Notes: generated by a model not told the origin, from the sequence alone. Positions 23,856 to 36,681 are shown, numbered from the stretch's first letter. The stretch is DNA of 64,000 nucleotides from Hymenopellis radicata (GCA_015501595.1 JADNRX010000189.1:42147-106146); one strand, 5' to 3'. A program made the numbers and translations.

Positions 23856-25973
23856 TTATGCAACCCAATTGTACAACGAGCGTAAGAAAGACTGCCGAGT
23901 CCGAATCTTAGCGTTTTCCCGCTGTGCTTCCTCGTACTCGTCCACCTTGAGATCCACAGTGTTGACATCAACGATGTCATGAAACCATGGACTTGTCGCC
24001 GCATGCTCTGTCCCAAGAAGTGGCGTATCTTCCGATGCGGCTGATACGTCGATGGGCTTTCGCCTTCTCTTCGAGGCAAGCCAGGCGAAATACATAATCA
24101 TCATAACGGGAATTTCGATGTAGAACGAGACGAAATCGATTCCTGAGAAATGCGGGATGACAGAGGACCAACCCTGGACTGTTGAAGATTAGCGGTGATC
24201 AGATATTAAATGTAGCGTTGTACTTAAGATAAGCATTGCCACTGTGCAGACCTGTAAGATCCACGTCATTCAATGCAGACTATGCGCGATTCGATGAAAT
24301 AAACGTACGACGAAGAGCGGTCCCCATGGCCAGGTCCAGGAAGCACGGAACTTCAATTCGCTTAACGGACGTCCTTGCCGAACCCATGCGGTCCTGAATC
24401 TCCAGCTGGCAAGACCTATCGATAACCAAGCAATCTATGGCATGCCGATGAGTTATGACGAAACTGGGAGGAGGACAGAGCGAACCTGGTTTGAGACGCC
24501 AACAATATTTTGTAGCCAACCCCAGAGTTGACCGCTCCCGATGAAACTAGAGCCAAAACATAAAGCGCTCACGCTACTCGTGAGTGCCAATGCAGGCAAA
24601 GGAACCCCTCGCGAACTCGTCCATGAGAATACCTTGGGCGCCTGTGCGGGAGAATTCACCGATAAACCTATCGGATACTCTCAAAAAGCGAACGTCTCAA
24701 GGCAACGTGTTGCTAACCGTATAACACGCGGGTACCAGCGAAGAGAGCATGGTTTCCAGCCGAGAGGACGGAACTGAGGATGACAGTGTTCATAAACGAC
24801 GCCGCGGCGCCTGAGATGATCAGCAAGCACCAGAGAAGTTTGAAAAGAGGCCTACTAGATCCAGCATATTGGAATACAATAGTGAATGGTGAAGTGGTCG
24901 TACTCCGATTGGAAAGGTTTGGGTAATCCCAAGGTACTGAAGGCATGTTCATCCATAGGTCATGGAAGAGTGATAAGACTGACCATTTAAGCCGATCAAG
25001 AGTATACTCAGAATATAGAACAGAAGGATCCTTGGAGATGGGGGTTTTCATCAATGTGAAAGAGCTGTGAATGGTACGCAACTCACCTCCAGAATACGAA
25101 CTTGACTACTTTTGGCATGTTAGAAGATGGATTTTTAGTTTCACCAGCAGCTATGCCTAAACTTTCGGTGCCGCCATCTTAACAATGCGATTAGCCCAGG
25201 TCTCGCCGAAGTACACGTTTCTTACATGCAAAGCTAGCCGTAACGAATACTCTCGCAAAGCCGCCAAAACCACCGACGAAAGGAGCGCCTTCGATAGCCC
25301 AATTGCTGAACCCAATGACACGATGTTCTACATTAACGCCGAGGTTGACAAATATCCCGACGATTATGAACGCGATGACCGTCACGACTTTCAACGACGA
25401 CAGCCAGTACTCTGACAAGTCCATAGCTTAGAGGTGAAATGAAGTGGATGACAAAGAGACACACCAAGTTCTCCGTAAGCCCTTACGTGGATGGCATTTA
25501 CACTGACCAGAAAGACCCAGAAGACAAAGCTGATAACCCATGGGTGCCAGTCAGTCCAATAATGCAGAACTAGTTGTGCGGCTGTCAAATCAGAGGCAAC
25601 AGACACCGCGTCATTAAACCAGTAGTTCCAAGATAATGCGAATCCGTAGGCAGGGGAGAAGAAACGCGTCGTGTAAGCGTTGAAGGAGCCTGCGACGGGG
25701 TACTGTGTGGCCATTTCACCCAACAGTAGAAGTGTGACGTAGACAATGAATCCGACGAGACCATAGCATATCAGAACACTTGCTGGCCCTCCTTGTGCCA
25801 AAGAACGTCCAGTACCTGCGATAGTCAGCTAAAGCGAGGCTTGCTGGACGGAACTTGCCTAAGAAGAGGCCGGTGCCGATGGTGCCAGCGATGGCAATCA
25901 TCTGAACTTGTCTCGCAGACAGCTCCCGACGGAGGCGGTCATGCGTGACGGGGATTACGCTTTCTATGGTCAT
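23856..25973 (-). CDS. Amino-acid permease (APC superfamily, YAT family)
   Basis: A proton-coupled amino-acid transporter of the plasma membrane. The first exon gives RRELSARQVQMIAIAGTIGTGLFLG, the conserved start of helix 1 in fungal amino-acid permeases. Further exons give GLVGFIVYVTLLLLGEMATQ, the helix-3 type segment VAGSFNAYTTRFFSPAYGFALSWNYW-like stretch, and later membrane segments. The C-terminal tail is cytosolic and charged (VDEYEEAQRENAKIRTRQS), ending RSLYNWVA with a stop at 23856. The exon count is high (ten or more) and their edges are approximate. Specificity is not decided by sequence. Confidence 0.82.
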
Positions 25974-26266
25974 GGCCGTGGGTTGTCAAGAGCCGGTCAT
26001 GGTTGTGGCGAGCCATGTTAGGAGCAGATGACGTGATCGCACCTCTTTCGGAAGACCGGCTCGAGCCTAATTTAAGTAGAACAGCGTCCCACCTCTACTG
26101 CAGGTATGTAACAAAGGCAGTCATAGGACCTGTACTACGTTGGCATCTCATTGTGGACCGAACATGACTGCACGCGGAACAAACTCAATCAGCAAAATGA
26201 CAAGAATCCGAACTCGCAGAATCATGTATATTAGCGCCCGACCCAGGCGCTTCACCGTATCCCCCC

Positions 26267-28822
26267 ATGTTGCTCTGCGGTGTTCATCGAGCTCTAGTGG
26301 ATCCTCAGTCTTCCCATAAAGCCCAAGGATGGCTTCGATCGACTTTGAGTCGCCTGGGACGAGTGCTCTTCCGGAAACACACGCCTGGAATCCGAAGGAT
26401 GAAGATGGGTATCTACGATGTTGCCTTGGGCGAATCGTCCTCTTGGAACATCAGTGAACGGTTCTCCAGTGTTGCTTCTGCGATTCCTCTCTTCCACCGT
26501 CTGATCGTCGACGTCTTCACTCTTGATCCGACTCTGACGACATTGTACATCCTCTCCAACATCTGGAATTCATTCCATACGACGGTTCTCCTTTACACAT
26601 CGACACGTCTGTTGAAACATGTGGGTCTTGTCCTCACTTTTAAGTATTTCGTGTGGATACTCACGCGACTCATAGATTGAAATCGCTATAATCTCTGGGC
26701 AACCCAATACGAGACAGATTGTTAATGCGCTGTGCATACGATTTGGATTCGTGTTGGCCTCTGCCGCCTTGAAGTGGGCTTCTGGGATGATCGTGCCTCG
26801 CTTAACGACTAGGGTGAACAATCACTTCAATCTCAAAACGATGAGAGGTGGGTTGCCTCTTTGGTATCGCCAGTCCTCCTCACGTCCTTGCTCCAGCCAA
26901 TTTGCTCATGGATGTCACGGCTGGTGAGACTTTTCAAGACCGTAGTTCATACTCGATCTCACGCCGTGCAGCCTCTACTGATTCCTACGTCGAGTCATGG
27001 AGCTCTTTCGAGACTCTTATCACCTTCTTGGAATCTTCGACCGCGACAATCAGTCAACTGCTACTCGTCTCTCGCGCATCCCGCGAGAACCCTCTGTTCC
27101 TCTTGATGTGCATTCTACGCCCAATGATGACGCTATACACGTTCAATCCGTTGTGGGATACTCGCAAGTGCAATCCCTACTACCATTTTCATGCACTAAA
27201 AGGCGTGCAGCCCACATATATCACACAGAGAACGTTGCTTACAAGCGTATGGAATCATTCAGCCAATTAGTCCTTCCCGCCTTTCGCTCAGAAATCATAG
27301 CTGGCAACCTCGCCGACTACGTCGTTGATGGTACGTACATTCATGCTATATGCTATTCTGATGCGAACTGTGCTGACGCGACATATATCAGAGTATGAGA
27401 AGGCAGCAGATTTACGCGGCGACCTTTCAGATGAGCCTCCCATGTTTCAAGAAATGCTCTATGAAGACTCTGCGCGGGAAATGGCGATGCGAGTCGTTGG
27501 CGATTTCCCAGCAGTAACTACTTTTCTCGCGATTTCTGTCCCGCCTCTTCTCATAACCTTGTCAAGCTATTTTGCGCATTCATCGCCATCACAAACCCGT
27601 TTTCCATGACAGTGTCACAGTTTGCAACCTGGCAGCAATCCGCTAATGCGCTAGGAAATGCGCTCAGTCACCTCATGTTCAGCGTTCATAGAATCAAACG
27701 AAAGTACGAGGACATTCGATGTCTGTACGCTTCCGATGATATACAAAGCGCGATGAAGGATGGCCAGATTGCTTATCCGCAGTCGGAGTTCGAGAAAAGC
27801 AAAGGAATGTCATTCGAACTCAGGTAGGTAGAGTGGCGCATCTGGTCTGCCTTTCTCACTCTCTCAACAGGAACCTTTCTTTCTCTTACCCCGGGAGCCA
27901 GAATGAAATCCCCACGCTACGCGATATATCGTTTGTTATATCTTCTGGCCAGCTAATTGTCGTTGTCGGTGCTAATGGGAGTGGGAAATCAACACTGATC
28001 AAGCTGCTGACCCGCCTGCATGACTGCCCATCTCCCGATTTCATCATCGTGGACGGACACCCAATATCCGAGTACCGGATAACTGATCTCCGACAAGCCA
28101 CCGCCGTGCTCACCCAAGAGCACACGCTTTTCCCGCTCTCCCTTGGAGAGAACATCGGTATGGGATACGTCGATAAAGTGGGTGACTTGGAAGCTATCAG
28201 TCGTGCCGCATACCAAGGTGGCGCGAAGCACTGCTTGGAGAAGCTCAAGGATGGGTTAGAAACTACGCTGGATCCGAAATCCAAGGCCGGGATCCATAAT
28301 GTCCCAGCAGATGAGGCCCATCCGCTCAATGTCGAATTTAAGAAGCTCCCGAAACGCATCGAACTGTCTGGCGGAGAACAGCAACGTATGGTTGCGTAAG
28401 TGAATCAAGCTTGACCTGTAAAGTCAATTCACCTTTGTACAGATCCCGCACATTCATGCGATTCGAATCTGGACGGGTGAAGTTCGTGGCAGTTGACGAG
28501 CCCACCTCTGCTCTGGATGCCGAAGGAGAGGCGGCGTTGTTCGAGAACCTCATCAAGGCGCGAGAGGGAAAGACATTGGTCTTCGTCACACACAGGTTTG
28601 GGCACTTGACGAAGCGCGCTGATTTGATTTTGTGAGCATGGTCTTCGTGACATGTATAAGAGGTCATACTGAACGCACGTTCCTAGGTGCTTGAAGGACG
28701 GTACACTTGCGGAGTCTGGAACGCATTCTGAGCTCTTGGCGCTCGATGGGGAGTATGCGAAGCTGTACAACATACAGGCAGGCGCATTCTCTGATGGGGA
28801 GAAGAAGACAGAAGAATCGTAA
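26267..28822 (+). CDS. ABC half transporter (copy 2)
   Basis: Paralogue of the gene at 14187-16783, in opposite orientation. The start MLLCGVHRALVD matches MLLCGIHSVVL of copy 1. The membrane region follows (DPTLTTLYILSNIWNSFHTTVLL, a later exon with FPAVTTFLAISVPPLLITL), then the ATPase domain with LSFSYPGSQNE, Walker A VGANGSGKST, Q-loop LTQEHTLFPLS, signature LSGGEQQRMVA, Walker B KFVAVDEPTSALD and H-loop FVTHRFGH. The end reads KDGTLAESGTHSELL then GEKKTEES with a stop at 28820. All ATPase residues are intact. The two copies enclose Hsp78, the MFS carrier and the amino-acid permease. Confidence 0.82.
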
Positions 28823-31711
28823 ATATATGCATCTGTATTAGGACCTGGATGTAGTACAAAGTGAACAATAAACCAGAGGAGATATGAAGCCCGATTGGTT
28901 GACGCTTGAAATGTGCACATTGGGTCTCCATGACCGCAGTCTACCCAAAGAACTTTTAGGAATGCGTTCCGCTGATGAGGATGGGAGGATGTCGGCGTCG
29001 AATGCCATGTAACTGACAAAGCCTGTAGAATTCAACCCGTGCGTTAAGGTCCTCGACTCTGACTATGAGAATGCCTAATGAGTGTGAGCTGTTGTACGAA
29101 TCGTTAGGATAACATGGACGCACTTAGACGGATCTCCATATTATCGAGCCATCGACGAAAGAGGTTCCTGATGAGATAGGCTGAAACCAGAATGCCGACG
29201 TCGACCATAATCTGAGGTTAAGAGGCGCTGGCCTTGGATGATATTTACAAGCCCCAAGGCCGGTAGAATTAATGTCGACAGAAAGCCAGGTTTGAGATGA
29301 CCGTCGAGGAACAAAGGCGTCTTGATCGAAATTGGCAATTTCACCTTTGTCTCTCCATCCACCAAGTGGCTCAGACACGCAAGACATGTCCAACGCCTCG
29401 TCGCAACCTCGTCGCCTTGAACGCCGTCAACGAGGACTTCCTATTTTTTGACCAAATCAGCGTCAAATCTGCCGGAGAATGCAAGAGGAAATTTCCTACG
29501 TCTTCCAAGATTTATGCTTGCAGTCCAAGAGTTTCTAGGACCGCCCACTATCTTTGAGATGAAAGCATTCACGTCAAGTTGACTGTCCAGACCCTTGGAA
29601 AGGAGGTGGCGTAATAGGTTACGAAGAGGGGACGCATCGTCTACCACAGACATTTAGACGCAGCTGGGGACTGATCAACGAGACCGACTAGACCGCCTAC
29701 CTCATGCCATAGTGGAACCTGAGGGCTAAAAGCAGATTTTGAAAGGCGCGCGCAAATTCTATTGAGGAGAACCGGAGTGAACGGCTGTACGGTGAGATTG
29801 CAACTTCTTCCACCGATGCGGATTTGACCTGCTTGCTCTCTAGAGATAGGACGTCTCGAGAAACATCCTCAATTTCCCTCCTTTTGTCACACTTGGAATG
29901 TCCTTGCATGCAACGGAACTTGGCTTATCTATGTTGCTGAATCTGCCTCTGAATTCCAGCCGTTCATCCTCATCGTCGGCCTTTAATGCGACTTTAATTC
30001 CTCGTTTCATATGGCCGTCCTCAATGAAATTACCGCGACTTTCATACTTGGGAGTTGTGTCCTCTCCATGCGCCACATCACGTGATTCTGTCTCCCAAGA
30101 AAAGGATGATTTCAAAGCGAGATTCAAGGAATGGTCGGATGAACAGAGCCTTTGGTGTGCAGGTTTGAATGGAAAGGGGGAAACCTCGTTATTGCGCGTT
30201 CCTCACTGGGCTACCTCTTCGAAAGATAGATATGGCGAATTCGACTGGCTAGCTTTTGGGTATGTCAAAGGCGTCTTCGCAAGTGATCTGTCGTCGATAG
30301 AGCGCCAACGGACGGAGGAGGTCGAGGCAGATTGTTCCTGCCTTTTGACACGAGAGAAGCTAGTGATGCGCTTTCGTAACCGAAACTGGATCCTCCGTAG
30401 TCGTCAAAAGTTTAAAACATAATGGTGCTACTCACTTTCTTCCCATCGTCCCAGACATAAGGCATGGACCAGAGGCCTCCTCGTGAGCTGCGACTCCGTC
30501 AGGGCATCTCCCAGAGCCGTAGGTGGCGGCGGTACGAGCCCTACGCCCGAGCAGGTCCCTTATTCGCCAGGGAGACGCTTCCCGTATGTCCTTCACTTCC
30601 ATGCCATGTCGAAACGCTCGTTCATGTTTCTCTGTAGATCGTGGTGGATGATGATACAAGTGTCGAGCAGCTGGCGGTAGGTACCAACTTGAGAGTGATC
30701 ACTATGCCGAGATGTTTACGCTGGCCTGTAGATGTCTGAGGAGACGGATGAAGCCTTCGATACGGGCGTTGAACTTGTTCAGGAAGAGATGGGCTTGATG
30801 CATCGCTTGACGTGGTGGAAGTTGGTGTGGGCCACCGTCGTACGCTGCCTTGACGTGCGTATATTAATAACTGGGTTGAATTTCTTCTAGGGTGCCGCTA
30901 TTGTATTGCGCGTCGTTGGGCATGTGGGCGGCTTGTGGGCAACAGAGTAAATGTGGGAGGGGAAGCAGGAGAGAATGGTGGGTTGAGTGTCTTCTTTTCC
31001 CGGGTTCTTCCAGACTCATCGGTCAACTTGATCCAATTCTCGCAGCCTCGCTCCTGCTCACGTCGACGTCAACAAGCATCACTTTCCGGGCTCTGGACTG
31101 TGTTGCGTTTGTCTTCCTTTCGGTTTCGTCTTGGATTGCTCGCTACTCTTGATTTCAGATTTGCTTGTATTTTCTTTTTCTTTTTCTCTTGTTCTTGATA
31201 ATGACTAGTGCTGCTCGTTCCGTCTGACATCTTGCTCTTTCATATTCTTAAAATCAGAAACCAGTATCATCATAATGTCAATGGAGTGTAAGTGCAACGA
31301 AATCAAAGCCGGGCGCTGTCTTCCGTACCGTCAAGCCGTAACATTCCCTCCCTCTGCTTCCTTCTGCTCGTTAACGTGGTAAGATGCGTCCCTTCAGCTT
31401 TACCTTAGCATCTCTGGCCAAGCGTAGCATACACGTGCTGTTGCGCCACATACAGCTTTCCGACAAGTATGCGACCGCACCACATGCGAAACTTCAAGTG
31501 CGCAGAGTGGAGGTGGGTAGAGAGCAGAGAGGTGCCATATGTACGTTACCCTCATTGCTGCATGTTCGTGTCGAGTCAATTGCAGGGTCGGTCTACGGGA
31601 CCGACACGTTAGCGCCTGTTACGGCAGCGCTGCCTGCATAGAAAACTGTACTACGTAAAAAAGGCAGCCGACGACAACGCATATGTAAGGCGCGTGGGCG
31701 CGAGGTGGAGC
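28823..31711. other. Gene-poor stretch before the large element
   Basis: Open frames exist on both strands (for example 29898-30422 plus, 29840-30127 and 29697-29909 minus), but none shows a family motif or a convincing exon chain. Around 30430-30860 the minus strand has a short protein-like run (LNKFNARIEGFIRLLRHL, then TYRQLLDTCIIIHHDLQ) interrupted by stops, so a decayed gene is possible there. I see no RNA gene. Confidence 0.4.
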
Positions 31712-31840
31712 GATCGAGAACGCCGCTCCTGCTGGCGATCGTCTCGGAGGTAACCTCCGAGGTACCTCGGAGGCTCCGCAAATACAACCTGCAGGTGTGC
31801 TGGTGGACGGACGTATTCCGGGTGTCCGCCCGTAGACATT
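31712..31840 (+). repeat. Left terminal inverted repeat of the large element
   Basis: Matches the inverted right end in blocks: AGAAnGCnGCTnCTGCTGGCGATCG, CTCGGAG, ACCTGCAGGTGT and GTAGACAT, in order but with different spacing. This end also contains a short local palindrome of CCTCCGAGG type (31744-31773). Confidence 0.6.
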
Positions 31841-31883
31841 GGGCTGACCGAATGAGCCTGTTGGATTAGATGTCAGGCAAGCA

Positions 31884-32341
31884 TCCTACAGGTCTAAACT
31901 TTTAGAACCTGTAGGATGGTCTCAATGCTCCTGTAGTGTACTGAGTAGAATACCAACTGAGTACACCTATAGGACCGCTTGAACATACCTGTAGGATGCC
32001 TTTGCTGAGTACCTACAGGAGCGCTCGAACATACCTGTAGGATGCCTTTGCCGAGTACCTACAGGCGCGCTCGAATATACCTGTAGGATGCCTTTGCCGA
32101 GTACCTACAGGAGCGCTCGAACATACCTGTAGGATGCCTTTGCCGAGTACCTACAGGCGCGCTCGAATATACCTATAGGATGCCTTTGCCGAGTACCTAC
32201 AGGAGCGCTCGAATATACCTGTAGGATGCCTTTGCCGAGTACCTACAGGCGCGCTCGAATATACCTATAGGATGCCTTTGCCGAGTACCTACAGGAGCGC
32301 TCGAACATACCTGTAGGAGTACTAGCGAATCATCCTATAGG
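31884..32341 (+). repeat. Left subterminal palindrome array, 46-bp period
   Basis: About seven tandem 46-bp units start at 31987, 32033, 32079, 32125, 32171, 32217, 32263 and 32309 (the last diverged). Each unit holds two copies of the near-palindrome, ACCTGTAGG and ACCTACAGG, 24 and 22 bp apart. Neighbouring units alternate between GAGCGCTCGAACAT and GCGCGCTCGAATAT spacers, giving a 92-bp higher period. More scattered sites lie from 31884. The array ends about 58 bases before the transposase start. Confidence 0.9.
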
Positions 32342-32398
32342 TGCCTTCAAACTTTGATGTGACATATTACTACTGATCACAGCTTGTGTTCCCCCATC

Positions 32399-34551
32399 AT
32401 GACTATTTCCATCGATGAATTAGCTCATGCTCTTCAAGGCTACGATATTGATTTACAAAAGGCATCTCTTATGCTTTGCCTACTGAAACGCATTTGGAAT
32501 CATCTCGAGTTTGAGGGCTCAGTTCCCTTTTTACTCCCCGATAACATTATTCAATTTCTTTGCATCGCCACCAACATTGCGGAACATCAAATCATTCAAG
32601 CTCTCTGGCTTCGACTTAAAGCCTTTGTACCTCAATGGGAAGCCTCTCTGGCCTTTCAAGAAGCTGTAGATAACAGTTTTCGCCAATACGGACAGCCTTA
32701 TAGTCTCGGTACGTCGTATGTGATGTTACTTCCTTATGATTTAATTTCAAGTTTAAAAGGTGCTGAAATGCTCTATCCACCTCATCGACGTTGCCCAGAT
32801 CCTACCTGTCAGGGCTCAAAACTGGGAAATGCTGTCTATGTGGAAGCACGCTTATACACTCTACATCGTGGCGTACTTCCAGTATATTCCATTTCCCTTA
32901 ACTGCTCAAGTCTGTTTCTTTCACATTCATCCATTAAGTACTACATACTCATTGCTGATTTAGAATGCAACACACGTTATCATCCCAATCATAGTGTTAC
33001 CAATCCAAAATCACCAGCTTCTCAGCGACAGTTCTATGCTGATGTGGGGCCATACATTCACATCAACACAACTGTCTTTCTAGAGGATCAGTTATGTGAA
33101 TTTTTCGAACAAAACATATGTCATTCTCAGTACGCAGTTTCTTATATCGCTGTAACTGTTTGTTGAGAAATGATAGCTCCTCTTCCACTATTCTAGCTCG
33201 ACTATATAATCTTCGACTAGGACGTACTCACACCACATTAACCTCAACGTTGAAGGAGGAGCTGACACAAGAAATGGTTTTAGACGCCTTCTTTCTTTAT
33301 GCTCTTCTGCGACGTTGTCAACGAGATAACATTGTTCTTTGTGTTCCTCATCATGGGCAACAGGAACATCGACTTGATGATGCTCTGCATGACGCTAATC
33401 AGCGCATGGCTGGAACTGGCCAACCTCAGTATGCACATGCTTGCGATCAATGTCTTAAAGTCATTTCCGACAACAATGGAGAGCCGATTGGTTTGTCTCC
33501 TAAAATTCTCATATTTTCAGTCGCTTATTGTTTATAGGCATCATTCATGGTGGCGTTACTGACGGCGTTACCCTTGGACATACCTGCTGTCGTGTTAAAC
33601 ACTGCAAAGTTCCTCTTCGATCGGTCAAAGACTGGTACTGTCCTGAACATCTATCCCTCACCGACAAATGTCACGTCGACGGATGCATACAACCCTCAGA
33701 AGCACCATATATAATGTGCAACTCTCCCGAGCATCGAGTACTTGAGGATGAGGCTCGCCAACGGCAAATTGCCAAATCCCAACATCTTGATGAGCAGCGA
33801 CGCCTTCAGAAAGATGGTGTTCCAACTGCAAGCGGTAAAAAGAAGAAGCATAAAGGCAAGGGAAAGTCAGGCAAGAGGGATATTCATGGAATGAAGTTTA
33901 CTCGGAACTACACCCACAACGAGCAGCTATTCATTTTTTGCTGTGGCGTCATTGTCTCTCGTTGTACCTTTTTTGTTGCTGAAGGACCAGAGTCTGTTAA
34001 TGTTCGTATTTCTTCATATTATTTCTCTCTAAGGAATACTCAACTGTTTCAGGAATATCTCAAGCGAACATTTCCTCATCCTGCTCTAATTCCGACACAT
34101 CTCTTCTACGACAATGCTTGTACGCTTTGGAAGTTTCTTCGTGCTCATAATGATCCATATTGGGATGCTATTCGACTTGTTGTGGATGTTTTTCATTCAC
34201 ATGTTCATAGCGACGAGGATGATGTTTGCCAGGCCAATTGTGTTCCTACACTCTTCCCCGAATTAAAAACTGCTGATGGCAAATGGCAGTTCAACTCGTC
34301 TATCGCAGAACAGACCAATGTCTGGTTTGGTGTCTTTCAATCAATGGCACGAGAACTTTCATCAATACGGTATGCCTAACTTGCAATCTTACCTTTGCAT
34401 ATCGGCTCACGGTATATATAGCTACAACTTCTTTTTGGATGAGATGATCTCTATCCGCAATGAATGGATGGTCGAACAGCTTGCCAAAAAGCAGCAGCAC
34501 CCATGGCTTCGAGATCTCGATGCCATCATGAAAGAATACGAAGAGAAATAG
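32399..34551 (+). CDS. KDZ-type transposase with CxC5/CxC6-like cysteine clusters
   Basis: Exons join to a protein of roughly 620-650 residues. After a helical N-terminus (MTISIDELAHALQGYD) comes a CxC5-like region with RRCPDPTCQGSKL and a later cysteine in CNTRYHPN, then HACDQCLKV, then the CxC6-like cluster GHTCCRVKHCKVPL, DWYCPEHLSLTDKCHVDGC and MCNSPEHRVLED. A Lys/Gly-rich linker (KKKKHKGKGKSGK) leads to the KDZ core: CGVIVSRCTFFVAEGPESV, THLFYDNACTLWKFLRAH, VVDVFHSHVHSDEDDVCQANC, FNSSIAEQTNVWFG and YNFFLDEMISIRN-type ending. It should cut and move the element by binding the end arrays. Introns are about 50 nt and I see no break in the joined frame. Family assignment is from memory of the conserved pattern; the transposase role is known for the family. 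Confidence 0.8.
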
Positions 34552-34556
34552 AATAT

Positions 34557-35090
34557 TCAAGAGTGTACAGGAAAAGCGCGTAAATTATTCTGAAATGTAT
34601 TCCTACTTCCCTTCTTCTTATTCCAAACATATTCAAACAATGCCGCTGCAGAATAAAGGACGAAAGCTGCACGCATAACACCATCCTGAATAACTGTCAA
34701 GTTCCCATGAGTGACTAAGGCGGAGGGCAAGAGAATCATGTTTCCTGGCGGAAACTCGATGATACACCGCAAATCCCATAATATTATATGTCCGCCTCGT
34801 TTTGAATGGGAACAGTCGAGGGCGCAAGGATGGGAGGCGCTGAAGGTAGTTCCACGTCGTCGTGGACGAGACTGGGGAAGGAGAGCGCGGCAAAGTTGCT
34901 CGCCCCAGCAGCTGACACGCCCACCTCCGAATCCGACCGTGCGTTCGAAAGACGCAGAGAAGCTGTATAATAGGGAGTCAGTGTCTGCCCTCGGACATGG
35001 TGAAGGACGTACTTCACAACAGGACAGGTCGATCGGGGCTCCCAGTCCCGCCCCAGCGCCCACACTCCCGCCACGGCAGATAAACATCAC
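34557..35090 (-). pseudogene. Remnant of a KDZ-associated 2OG-Fe(II) dioxygenase
   Basis: The minus strand reads GGHIILWDLRCIIEFPPG, MILLPSALVTHGNLTV and FVLYSAAALFEYVWN, which is the C-terminal core of a double-stranded beta-helix dioxygenase found next to KDZ genes in many agaricomycetes (the later His in THGN is a likely iron ligand). The upstream part with the expected HxD is in another frame (VHDDVELPSAPP), overlapping by a few bases with no room for an intron. The 5' part has no clear continuation. It ends immediately downstream of the transposase, tail to tail. I read it as a frameshifted, decaying copy. Substrate (DNA 5-methylcytosine in TET/JBP relatives) is only an analogy. Confidence 0.5.
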
Positions 35091-35159
35091 ATCCTGAAGG
35101 AGTTCGTGTGTACCATGGCTGGCGTTTGGTCAAGTATCAAACGAGTTGAATCGTTCGGC

Positions 35160-35600
35160 TCATAGTTGTCGGCATCTCCAGTATCCCAATCGAATTGTAA
35201 GTGGCCATCTTGTGCCGAGGCGAGGAGTGGGTGATGGGCGGTGGTAGAAAATATTCTTCTAAAGAACCCGCAATTTCAGTCAGATTTCTAAAAACACAAA
35301 GGACACGCACCGTTAACGACAGCGCCATCTACGGCCATCGTCGTCCAAATGAACTCCTCATCATGAACCTCAGTGCCAAATTCAAACATCGCCAACATCC
35401 AAGTACACCAGCGTATCATCGGACATTCCAGTAGGTCGCCGTAGCGCGCAACGAGGCCGATGATGGGGTGAGGGTGATGGAGAGAGCCAGGTGGTGGTGG
35501 AAGACAGAAGCAAGAGAACGGTGATGACGTAGTTGAATCCGACTTTCAAGCTGACACTCGGATTCAACTACGTCATCACGGCGCTTGTTGCTCTCCTCCA
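35160..35600 (+). repeat. Duplicated ~430-bp block, copy A
   Basis: Similar over its length to 41270-41700: shared runs include TAAGTGGCCATCTTG-like, GTTAACGACAGCGCCATC, GTCGTCC-AATGAACTCCTC, CCAGTAGGTCGCCGTAGCGCG and AACGAGGCCGATGATGGGG. It includes hairpin A and lies directly upstream of the gene at 35673. Confidence 0.85.
35521..35579. repeat. Hairpin A, 22-bp perfect arms
   Basis: Arms 35521-35542 and 35558-35579 are exact inverted copies around a 15-base loop. The arm contains TGACGTAG, a CRE-like bZIP half site, on both strands. The same stem recurs at 41633 and 52688. Confidence 0.9.
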
Positions 35601-35672
35601 CCAACTTTGGAAAGCTGAACCTGGTCGTCTCGTCAACGCCTCCTCATCTCCTCCGACTATTAATAATTTGCC

Positions 35673-36681
35673 ATGTCCATCTCCGTCTCCGACGATGCCT
35701 CGGCGCACAGTGGTAGCCCCACTATGGACATTGACTACAACAGCGACGAGGATCCAAAGATCCTGAGTTTCTCGCCCTACCATGGCGCGCGCAAGCGGAT
35801 ACCACCGGAGGTCTTGGATGACCTCCACGTTAACCTCATTCCTCCTTCCGACACCATCCATGCAGAACGTGTACTTCGCTCTGCACCGTCCTCCTGCTAC
35901 GCCCACTACTTTACAGTCAACCCTGGCCCAGAGGTACTCTACTGTCTGGGATACATCCGCCCGCACTACCTCAATGCGCGCAAGGCTGGTCGCCATCCGG
36001 AATTCTATGCGAAGTTAGAGGAATTTTTAGCAAAGAATTTCGAGGTTCCAAAGAACCGCACTGAAGGCAAGCGGTATCTTCAGGTTCGTTTTCTCTCATT
36101 CGCGTTTCCTTGCTGAATTATCTATACATAGATGATATACTTTCGTCTGGTAACAAACCGATGTCTCTCCGCCCATGAGTCGAACATCACACCGCCTTTC
36201 TTTCTCCTTGGTTATTTTTTGAACGAAATTGCAGAGGAGATTGACTGGCGTTCCAATGATACTATATGGAGGGAACTCGCTCTGTTGAATCATCCTGATA
36301 AGGTGCGAGAAATCTTGGATCAGTCTCAAGAACAGTTGGATCTGCAGTGAGTCTCTTCGTTGCCTAACAATTGATACTCATCCTTCTTTTAGAGGTCTGG
36401 ATGGACGCCAGAGGATTCGCCCTGAACGCGAGGATAGCCAGACAGTGAATGAATGGCGTGGGGCGGCGACAACATTCCTTTTCAATTGTGAAGACTTCAG
36501 AACGGAGATAGATACAACATTTGCTGCATATAGCATGCCGATGGATCGTTCATCTCATACGGAGCCTGGGTTGAAGGTGGTGGATATTTTAGAGAAGTGG
36601 GAAGGTCTACCCACTGATAACTTTGTTTCGGTGGGCCCGTATCATGATGATATTGCAGACGATTGTGAGCTCGATCACTGA
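35673..36681 (+). CDS. Unknown protein in the large element
   Basis: Three exons join to about 280 residues. The N-terminus is acidic and Ser-rich (MSISVSDDASAHSG, DYNSDEDPK), then RIPPEVLDDLHVNLIPP, HYFTVNPGPEVLYCLGYI and LEEFLAKNFEVP. The second exon carries FLNEIAEEIDWRSND and VREILDQSQEQLDL; the last ends LKVVDILEKWEGLPTDNFVS. No domain recognised. Its position behind a copy of the hairpin block, and a short N-terminal likeness to the dioxygenase gene at 41728 (AKNFEVP against VKNVKIP), suggest a common origin with that gene, perhaps a truncated relative. Confidence 0.5.

Noticed and set aside
30892..31198. Overlapping plus frames rich in Ser/Phe
   Set aside because: Two frames are open over the same bases with pyrimidine-rich, intergenic-type composition; no support for either.
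31712..31720. A target-site duplication for the 22-kb element
   Set aside because: I compared the bases beyond each inverted repeat in several registers and found no convincing match.
31884..32341. CRISPR-like look of the 46-bp array
   Set aside because: Eukaryotic context, spacers repeat instead of being unique, and no cas genes are present; these are tandem repeats.
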